21,808 nucleotides of DNA from Deltaproteobacteria bacterium. Its GTDB lineage: Bacteria; Desulfobacterota; DSM-4660; Desulfatiglandales; HGW-15. The position numbers and the translations under genes were made by a program. The stretch spans positions 6,646-28,453 of the forward strand of contig JAFDIC010000072.1 of assembly GCA_019308525.1 (NCBI GenBank), written 5' to 3'. The notes beneath the pieces are model-generated. The model did not search any database. It saw only the letters and a program-made list of their open reading frames with translations, and was not told the DNA's origin. Within the stretch, counting starts at the first letter, position 1. Every line of letters starts with the position of its first letter. Below are positions 1 to 5,417 of the stretch, in pieces.

Positions 1-323
1 GCACAAGCGCCGATCGTAGCCATTGCGAGGCCCCCCGGTCGATGACCCAACCATTTGTCCACCGTATAATAGATATCCCGGCTCAACCCGGAATGGGATG
101 CAAATTGTCCCATGAGAATGAAGAGGGGTATGACACTCAGTGTATAGGATGAGCCGTCTGCATAAAATGTCAGGCCCAGGATGTTCAGCCCGGCACCCAC
201 ACTCCCCAGATAGACATACCCGGCCAGTCCCACCAGGGCCATCACAAACCCAATAGGCATGCCAGTGGCGAATAAGACAAAGAGAAGGGCGATGCCGATG
301 ATACCAACGGTTACAGGATTCAT
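1..323 (-). CDS. dctM: TRAP transporter large permease subunit (DctM), N-terminal part
   Basis: This is the first 107 or so codons of a TRAP dicarboxylate-type transporter large membrane subunit; the 3' end lies beyond the left edge. The product begins MNPVTVGIIGIALLF and shows an initial hydrophobic helix, then the ATGMPIGFVMALVG stretch and the SVIPLFILMGQFASHSGL segment typical of the DctM family. DctM forms the sodium-driven channel in the inner membrane, working with DctQ and a periplasmic binding protein. The start codon at 323 overlaps the stop of the small permease gene by an ATGA arrangement, which supports both the start and translational coupling. The substrate cannot be told from this fragment. 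Family assignment is strong; everything past the edge is unseen. Confidence 0.9.
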   Translation of the reverse strand, partial: MNPVTVGIIGIALLFVLFATGMPIGFVMALVGLAGYVYLGSVGAGLNILGLTFYADGSSYTLSVIPLFILMGQFASHSGLSRDIYYTVDKWLGHRPGGLAMATIGAC

Positions 324-619
324 TTTTTCAGCAAATTGGCGACAGACCTGAGAAACTGAACTGCCAGGACCAGACACAGGACTGCAATTCCTTCTGCAAT
401 GAAGAAAACGAACGGCCCGATGGGTATGGACAATTCATGAGATACGTCATGCCTTCTCAACAAAGTTTGAGCGTACGATATGTTCCGCCAGCAGACCAGG
501 AGGAATAGGGCAAGCGCCAGGAGACTTGTAATACTCTCCAGGGCGGCCTGAACCCTCTTTGGTAACCTGGAAAGGACTAGGTCAACACATTCGACAGATC
601 CCTTCCCTGAGAAGCGCAT
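320..619 (-). CDS. dctQ: TRAP transporter small permease (DctQ), 5'-truncated
   Basis: The open frame encodes 99 residues that match the C-terminal part of a DctQ small permease: a VDLVLSRLPKRVQAALE segment, a hydrophobic helix at about residues 29-46, and a second at about 68-88. Complete DctQ proteins are usually about 160-190 residues with four membrane helices, so roughly the first two helices are missing. Recognisable DctQ sequence stops near position 586-589. Upstream residues (MRFSGKGS) do not look like DctQ and are antisense to a molybdopterin oxidoreductase remnant. The gene ends in an ATGA overlap with dctM. I infer a 5'-truncated, probably non-functional subunit, created by the junction described at 583-590; an assembly join would look the same. 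Confidence 0.75.
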   Translation of the reverse strand: MRFSGKGSVECVDLVLSRLPKRVQAALESITSLLALALFLLVCWRNISYAQTLLRRHDVSHELSIPIGPFVFFIAEGIAVLCLVLAVQFLRSVANLLKK

Positions 620-942
620 ACCCGCATCCCCTTGTGGAAATAAACCCTGCTACGGCAACCGAACTGGGGATAGGGGAAGGCGATATGGTCTCAATCGAGG
701 CCCCGGGATTCAAATGGGGTGTCCGGGCCAAGGCAAAGTTTCTTCCGGGCCTTCATCCCCAAACAGTCTCAATGCTGCCCCACTGGTGGTTCCCGGAAAA
801 AGAAGCCCCTGAGCACGGGTGTTTTGAATCCAACATCAACTCCATCATATCCTACGGAGCCCCCTATGATCCATTTACCGGGGCACACCAGAGCCGGGCT
901 ATTCCCTGCCGTATCCGAAGAGAGCACAACCCCCTACCTTGA
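583..942 (+). pseudogene. Molybdopterin oxidoreductase C-terminal fragment (5'-truncated)
   Basis: About 120 codons encode the C-terminal molybdopterin-dinucleotide-binding domain of a DMSO-reductase-family enzyme. The recognisable run starts around QHIRQIPSLRSAYPHPLVEI and continues through INPATATELGIGEGDMVSIE, a strongly conserved pattern in which the beta-barrel domain closes over the cofactor. The LPHWWFPEKEAPEHG and NINSIISYGAPYDPFTGAHQ segments also fit. The bulk of such an enzyme (usually 600 or more residues, with the Fe-S and main Moco domains) is absent. The frame is open back to a TTG at 559, but codons before about 583 are antisense to dctQ and not Moco-like. I therefore read it as a decapitated gene remnant rather than a functional enzyme. 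The natural stop at 940-942 appears intact. Confidence 0.75.
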
Positions 943-1006
943 GAGGGAAACGGTTAACGGGATCGACAAGTGCATGAAGCCTATTGCATGGGCCTGGATG
1001 GTTCTG

Positions 1007-1696
1007 CTAAGGGTTTTGCAGATCGCTAAGAAAACTATTGAGGGCCCTCCTATCGGACTCGCTCATAGTCTTGAATTTTATGCCCATGCCTGGCGGCCGC
1101 CTCTCTGTAGCTTCCTCCTTGGGCCTTGACCACATAACCTCGCAGCCAATCTTCAATGGCTCAGAAATGTCCGGCAACCCTAGCTTGAGCAGAAATGACT
1201 CTCCCTTCTTGAGAGGATTTTCGGTCTTTATGAAAAGTCCACCCGCGCTGATGTTGCTGGCATACGCCTTGACAAACGATTCTTTGTCCTTGTATGCCAG
1301 TGATACTGTCTTTTGAATACGAGGTGAAGCCCTGGTGGAGAATTCGCAAGCCCTATCCAGCATCTTTTGAAAACGTCTTACTGAAGATACAATGAGGTAT
1401 CTGAAATCAGAAGAAATCTTGTTGAACTCCGCGTCCAAGGAATCCCTGTCCACGATGCCCAGGGTGGTCTCGCCTACCGCCTGGGCTGTTGCAGTCCTAT
1501 TTATGCCGCCCAAGAAGCTCAATTCGCCAAATACTTCGCCCGGCTCAAGCACAGCCAAAATGAATGATTTACCCTTTACGCTCTTGATAATCCTCACTTT
1601 ACCGGACAGGATTACATAGACCCAGTCCCCCGGTGTCCCTTCCCTCAATATGATCTGCCCATCACTGTACGTCTCTTCTGATACAATTGTAAACAC
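1007..1696 (-). CDS. Cyclic-nucleotide-binding domain / PilZ domain fusion protein
   Basis: A 229-residue, soluble two-domain signalling protein. Residues about 1-110 form a CRP/FNR-type cyclic-nucleotide-binding fold: EGTPGDWVYVILSGKVRI, then a phosphate-binding cassette EPGEVFGELSFLGG followed by R67 in NRTATAQA, so the conserved Glu and Arg are kept. Residues about 118-226 are a PilZ domain of the Myxococcus-type family (NISAGGLFIKTENPLKKGE ... PPGMGIKF), with both c-di-GMP-contact motifs visible: RASPR (RxxxR, 122-126) and NISAGG (148-153). There is no DNA-binding helix-turn-helix, so it is probably an adaptor responding to one or two nucleotide messengers. The start is GTG; a stop lies upstream in frame and no ATG precedes it, though the domain begins somewhat short. 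It diverges from manA across an AT-rich spacer. Confidence 0.88.
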   Translation of the reverse strand: MFTIVSEETYSDGQIILREGTPGDWVYVILSGKVRIIKSVKGKSFILAVLEPGEVFGELSFLGGINRTATAQAVGETTLGIVDRDSLDAEFNKISSDFRYLIVSSVRRFQKMLDRACEFSTRASPRIQKTVSLAYKDKESFVKAYASNISAGGLFIKTENPLKKGESFLLKLGLPDISEPLKIGCEVMWSRPKEEATERRPPGMGIKFKTMSESDRRALNSFLSDLQNP

Positions 1697-1866
1697 TGGA
1701 ATATCCTCTAGCCCGGCCCTTTGGGCTGCAAGACTTTGACACGGTTACAGGTATCAGCTATATAGGACACAGATATTGCTGAAATGCCGGTTTACGCAAA
1801 TAACGTTCCAAGGGAAAACGTTCTTGCAAACTCAGCAGTCTTCAAATAATTGGTGCTCTTACCATA

Positions 1867-1896
1867 GTTAAATTAATTTGATTAATATAATGTCAA
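1867..1896 (-). promoter_or_regulatory. Candidate sigma70-type promoter for the CNB-PilZ gene
   Basis: Read on the minus strand there is an exact TTGACA (1896-1891), an 18-base spacer, and TTTAAC (1872-1867; four of six matches to TATAAT). The predicted transcript would begin near 1860 and have a leader of about 165 bases before the GTG start. It lies in the most AT-rich stretch of the spacer. This is a pattern match only. Confidence 0.35.
1886..1891 (+). promoter_or_regulatory. Consensus -10 element on the manA side
   Basis: An exact TATAAT hexamer reads toward manA, inside the AT-rich spacer and next to the TTGACA of the opposite-strand promoter candidate. No good -35 hexamer sits 16-18 bases upstream, so this is weak on its own. 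If both are used, the two promoters overlap and would exclude each other. Confidence 0.25.
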
Positions 1897-2052
1897 ATTT
1901 TACTCTATTAGTCAACTCAGATATCAAGTCGCAAAAACAGGTGAATATGCTGTGAACCAGTGGAACAAAAAGGGAACCGGTCTCATGGGCCTCGACAATT
2001 CCTTGCGCACCGTGAAAACCCTACCCTGTTCCGTGGAAGTTGCTTTTGCCAA

Positions 2053-3258
2053 ATGAAAAGAATAGCCTTTTTGAAAAATCCTGTTCAAAACTATGCCTGG
2101 GGCTCTTTGACGTTCATCCCGGAACTCCTGGGCTGGAAAGCCCCCGCTGAGAATCCCGTCGCTGAATTGTGGATGGGAGCACATCCAAAGGCCCCGTCCA
2201 TGGTGAGGATGGACGGAGAGGAGCGATCTCTACTGGAGTTGATTCAGGAAAGGCCCGAGGAGATATTGGGGAAAAAGGTGGTGGAAAAGTTTTCCCGCAC
2301 CCTGCCCTTTCTGTTCAAGATCCTCGCGGCTTCCAGGCCCCTTTCGATTCAGGCGCATCCCAACAAGAACCAGGCCTTTGAGGGCTTTGAGAGGGAAAAC
2401 AGGCTCAAGATTCCGTTCAATGACCCGAGTCGAAACTACAGGGACCACAACCACAAGCCGGAGATCATATGCGCCCTGAGACCATTTTGGGCCATGAAGG
2501 GTTTTCGCCCTATCGGGGAGATAATGGACAAGCTGGGTCCAATGAATCTTCCTTCCCTGAAAGATCCCCTCAGGCTGCTCAAAAGAGACCGGAGCGGGGA
2601 TGGCCTGAGGCATTTTTACACGACCCTGATGACAATTGATAAATCCTCACAAGAGGCGCTCGTAAGCGATGTCTTTGACTATTGTGCCAAGAATACGCAC
2701 AAGGACCCGGCCTTTGAGTGGGTCATCAAGCTCCACGAAGAGTATCCGGGCGACATTGGTGTCATCTCACCCTTGCTCCTGAATGTCATCAGACTGGAAC
2801 CTGGTGAGGCTATGTTTATCCAGGCCGGCGTACTGCATTGCTACCTCGAAGGATGCGGGGTCGAATTGATGGCCAACTCGGACAACGTGCTGCGGGGAGG
2901 GCTCACCGCAAAGCACGTGGACGTTCAAGAGTTATTGCGAATTCTGAATTTCTCCCATCAAGGGGTGGATATCTTGAAACCTGTGACCCTGAGTAACGGG
3001 GAGATGTATTACCCCGCTCCTGCCAAGGAATTCATCTTATCCGTCATCCAGCTCAAGGAAAGGGAATCTTTTACCAGTCCCAGGCATCGCAGCGTAGAGA
3101 TCCTGATCTGCGCAGAGGGAAGTGCCGCGCTCACTGACCTGGAAAGCCGCGGCCAATTGGCCCTGTCAAAGGGGGGCTCGATCCTGGTCCCGGCATCGGT
3201 CGCTCAATACCGTGTTGAGGGAAAGGTGAAAATATTCAAGGCGTCCGTACCATTGTGA
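2053..3258 (+). CDS. manA: Mannose-6-phosphate isomerase, class I
   Basis: A 401-residue type I phosphomannose isomerase, which interconverts fructose-6-phosphate and mannose-6-phosphate in the cytoplasm, feeding GDP-mannose and surface polysaccharide synthesis. Visible signatures are KNPVQNYAWGS at the N terminus, the zinc-binding IQAHPNK motif (Q100, H102), HNHKPE with E127, FIQAGVLHCYLEG with H252, and the VELMANSDNVLRGGLTAKHVD block with R271 near the active site. Length fits the family. I prefer the ATG at 2053 to the upstream ATG at 1960 because homology begins right at MKRIAFLKNP; the ribosome site before 2053 is weak. The gene stands alone, divergent from the CNB-PilZ gene. Confidence in function is high. 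Confidence 0.95.
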   Translation: MKRIAFLKNPVQNYAWGSLTFIPELLGWKAPAENPVAELWMGAHPKAPSMVRMDGEERSLLELIQERPEEILGKKVVEKFSRTLPFLFKILAASRPLSIQAHPNKNQAFEGFERENRLKIPFNDPSRNYRDHNHKPEIICALRPFWAMKGFRPIGEIMDKLGPMNLPSLKDPLRLLKRDRSGDGLRHFYTTLMTIDKSSQEALVSDVFDYCAKNTHKDPAFEWVIKLHEEYPGDIGVISPLLLNVIRLEPGEAMFIQAGVLHCYLEGCGVELMANSDNVLRGGLTAKHVDVQELLRILNFSHQGVDILKPVTLSNGEMYYPAPAKEFILSVIQLKERESFTSPRHRSVEILICAEGSAALTDLESRGQLALSKGGSILVPASVAQYRVEGKVKIFKASVPL

Positions 3259-3453
3259 TTGGCGCAGTGGCTGTGAGACAAACTTTAGCTTATGGATGGT
3301 GAGAAGCATTCCATAGACTGCTTCATCTCCCATCATGGCCTGGGCCGCGCCTCCAGGGCAACCGCAGTATTTTCCCTTGTACCTGTCTCTGCGATCACCC
3401 TTTTCAGGGGCAAAATTGACAGGGCACCCCTTGACAGGTAGAATTAGATTTTG
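3166..3453 (-). pseudogene. Protein-like relict frame with a CGCPGGA motif, family not recognised
   Basis: On the minus strand a frame is open from just after a stop at 3454-3456 down to a TGA at 3166-3168 inside manA. The part outside manA (about 3259-3438) reads like real protein: a KGCPVNFAPEKG segment, then KYCGCPGGAAQAMMGDEAVY and GMLLTIHKLKF. It contains three cysteines in a plausible metal or redox arrangement. There is no ATG, GTG or TTG at the beginning, so if coding it has lost its 5' end. The manA 3' end probably marks where its own 3' part was lost. I do not recognise the family. It could also be chance. Confidence 0.3.
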
Positions 3454-3694
3454 TTAATAATTTAGGCTAGTTCAAAAGCAGTATTCCAAGTTCCCGAAGG
3501 TTTCGATTGTCCCAACTTCACGGCTAAAGGCAGCATACTTATGCCAGGGTCTGAGTGATCTAGCTGAATTATCATTAATTTTGCCAGTACCAGGAGCCCT
3601 GGATGCAAAACGATTATGGAACTCCCTGCCTGGGAGGAAAAAGCACTCGGGAGGAGACCCAGAGGTCTGGCAATAAGAACAAAGGGGGGAAGGG
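3259..3694. other. Intergenic region upstream of the ParA gene
   Basis: About 436 bases between manA and the ParA-type gene. The left part overlaps the minus-strand relict described at 3166-3453. The middle holds two copies of TTGACAGG at 3416-3423 and 3431-3438, the second of which can serve as a -35 element. From about 3470 to 3680 I see no convincing coding frame or strong hairpin. Confidence 0.5.
3431..3460 (+). promoter_or_regulatory. Candidate promoter upstream of the ParA-type gene
   Basis: TTGACA (3431-3436), an 18-base spacer, and TAATAA (3455-3460), with AATAAT one base further on. A second TTGACAGG lies 15 bases upstream at 3416. The leader to the start codon at 3695 would be about 230 bases, which is long, so the assignment to this gene is tentative. 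Confidence 0.35.
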
Positions 3695-4453
3695 ATGATA
3701 TACACAATAACCAACACAAAGGGCGGGGTCGGCAAGACAACGACCGCAACAAACCTGGCATACGGCTTTGCCGGGCGCAACAGGAAAACACTCCTGGTGG
3801 ACCTGGACCCCCAGGCCCACGCCACCCAGTGCTTTCTGGACAATGAGCCAGAAAGGGACGTGGGGAGTTTTATCATGGACAAGCCTTCCCAGGCCCTCAA
3901 GTCAATAATTGCCACCGATAATGCCAACCTTGATCTTGTTCCTTCGACACCCAAGCTTACAGAAACCGCTGAGATGCTTTCCAGTCGTATTCGCAGGGAG
4001 GAGCGCCTTCTCCGCGCCCTGGAAGCCATAAAGGATGAATACAGGGAAATAATCCTGGATTGCCCACCCTCCTTGAACATATTGACCTACAACGCCGTTG
4101 TGGCCGCAGACCTCTTGATCATCCCGGTTCAGCCCGGAGCCGGAGCGGTAGCTGGAATAGACTCCCTGCTGCAAACCGCCGCTGAACTGAGGGACGAGGA
4201 CAACATCCCTTACCGAATCCTCATCACCATGTTTGACGTCAGGACATCCAGGACAAACCTGATCTTTGAAGAGCTTCTCGAAGAGTACAGGAGGCGCTTG
4301 CTCAAGACGATCATCTCCAAGAGCGAAGCCCTCAATCAGGCAAACCTTGCGAGAAAGCCCATATCAGAGTTCGCCCCCGTTTCTCGGGGCGCCCTTGAAT
4401 ATGACGCCCTTTGCGATGAGATCCTCAGAATCCGTGTTCCCACGAGGTCCTAG
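3695..4453 (+). CDS. ParA/Soj-family ATPase (orphan, no ParB neighbour)
   Basis: A 252-residue P-loop ATPase of the ParA/MinD superfamily. The deviant Walker A motif KGGVGKTT (residues 9-16) includes the signature lysine K9. The A' motif follows as LLVDLDPQAHAT near 34-45, and Walker B as EIILDCPPS near residue 117. The motif order and full length fit Soj/ParA proteins that segregate chromosomes or plasmids or position polar machinery. A purine-rich ribosome site (AGGGGGGAAGGG) ends right before the ATG at 3695. Unlike a canonical parAB operon there is no parB-like gene or obvious parS site nearby; the next gene is on the opposite strand. It may therefore be an orphan ParA that positions another cellular cargo. 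Function beyond ATPase family is not determined. Confidence 0.88.
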   Translation: MIYTITNTKGGVGKTTTATNLAYGFAGRNRKTLLVDLDPQAHATQCFLDNEPERDVGSFIMDKPSQALKSIIATDNANLDLVPSTPKLTETAEMLSSRIRREERLLRALEAIKDEYREIILDCPPSLNILTYNAVVAADLLIIPVQPGAGAVAGIDSLLQTAAELRDEDNIPYRILITMFDVRTSRTNLIFEELLEEYRRRLLKTIISKSEALNQANLARKPISEFAPVSRGALEYDALCDEILRIRVPTRS

Positions 4454-4623
4454 GGCGCTGGACACTTGACAGGCTCCTGCCCAAAGCTTGATCAACAGCG
4501 ATCACTTGCCCCCGAGGGAGCATAAGGGCGGATACCCCGAGCTGTATCTTCTTTTGCCATGATCAGGTCCAGGAGAAAGGCTTTGGGCAACAGCCTGTTG
4601 AGCCCGGCCTTCTCCGCCGCTAT

Positions 4624-5340
4624 CTACTCCGAAAGCCGCAAGGGATGGAATCCCGTATCGTAATCAAATACATCCACGCCTTCCTTTCTCTTAAGGTAGT
4701 TGACGACGGCATATGTCAATGGAGTGACAGCGGCCTCATAGGCGGACTTTGAAAGCCATTGGGCGACTATGGCAAAGAGGAGGGCCCGGTTGGGCATATC
4801 GCCCCAAAAGGCGATGCTTATGAACACGGCCGAATCCAGACCCTGCCCTACCAAGGTTGATCCAATGGTCCTGGACCAAAGCCATCTCCCCCTAGTTGCC
4901 ACCTTCATCTTCGCCAGCACGTAGGCATTGGCAAACTCTCCCACCAGGTATGCGGAGAAAGACGCGGCAAGGATCCTCGGAGTGTATCCCAGGATGCGTT
5001 CGTAGGCGGCTTGGCCGTCCCAGAAAGGGGCAGGCGGCGCAACCTGGGCGACCCAGATACCGAGGACAGTTACGAGGTTACAAAAGAACCCCAACCAGAT
5101 GACCTTTCGGGCCCTGCGGTAACCGTAGACCTCTGTGAAAACATCTCCGAGGATATAGCTCAGGGGAAATATGAAAATCGCAGCAGGCAGGACCAGTCCG
5201 AAGATATGGATCAATTTCACCGCCGTAATGTTCGACGTAATGAGGCAGGTTACAAAGATGGCGGTAAGAATGACAAAGCGTTGCGAATAGGGCCCTCCAG
5301 GGGCAGCCGGCACCTCCTGGTATTTCACCCTTTGAATCAC
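4624..5340 (-). CDS. YhhQ-family queuosine precursor transporter (VUT/QPTR)
   Basis: A 238-residue inner-membrane protein of the YhhQ/VUT family (TIGR00697-type), whose studied members import queuosine precursors such as preQ0 or preQ1 for tRNA modification. Visible family signatures are ITSNITAVKLIHIFGLVLPA in the first membrane region, FPLSYILGDVFTEVYGYRRA just after, and SRTIGSTLVGQGLDSAVFIS later, along with SAYEAAVTPLTYAVVNYLK near the C terminus. About six membrane segments can be seen, and the length is usual. The start is GTG at 5340, with GGGAGG a few bases upstream. It is the last gene of a minus-strand run after the methyltransferase-like membrane protein (77-base gap). The specific substrate is inferred from the family. 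The frame stays open for 51 codons beyond the TAG stop. Confidence 0.9.
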   Translation of the reverse strand: MIQRVKYQEVPAAPGGPYSQRFVILTAIFVTCLITSNITAVKLIHIFGLVLPAAIFIFPLSYILGDVFTEVYGYRRARKVIWLGFFCNLVTVLGIWVAQVAPPAPFWDGQAAYERILGYTPRILAASFSAYLVGEFANAYVLAKMKVATRGRWLWSRTIGSTLVGQGLDSAVFISIAFWGDMPNRALLFAIVAQWLSKSAYEAAVTPLTYAVVNYLKRKEGVDVFDYDTGFHPLRLSE

Positions 5341-5417
5341 ACCATCCTCCCTTCCTTGGCAAAAACCCTTTGGACCTTTCCCGATATTCCCCTCTCGCCC
5401 TGGAGCGCGGGATTGTG

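Larger units (their letters stand above)
1697..2052. other. Divergent intergenic spacer between CNB-PilZ gene and manA
   Basis: About 356 bases without a supported gene. The middle (about 1855-1930) is strikingly AT-rich compared with its surroundings and carries promoter-like hexamers on both strands. A frame is open from an ATG at 1960 into manA, but its 31 extra residues are not isomerase-like. A short inverted repeat (AGCCC ... GGGCT) lies near 1710-1728. Confidence 0.6.

Noticed and set aside
559..582. TTG at 559 as a true start for the molybdopterin oxidoreductase fragment
   Set aside because: The codons before about 583 are antisense to recognisable dctQ sequence and do not resemble the enzyme family, so the open frame there is accidental.
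719..1129. 136-codon plus-strand frame across the oxidoreductase remnant
   Set aside because: It is out of frame with the recognisable domain, proline- and serine-rich in a shadow-like way, and runs into the antisense of the CNB-PilZ gene.
3472..4080. 202-codon minus-strand frame opposite the ParA gene
   Set aside because: It is the antisense shadow of a motif-complete ParA; composition is serine/arginine/leucine-rich with no recognisable domain.
3695..4453. A plasmid or phage partition locus
   Set aside because: There is no ParB, replication initiator, integrase or parS-like array nearby, and the neighbours are chromosomal housekeeping genes.
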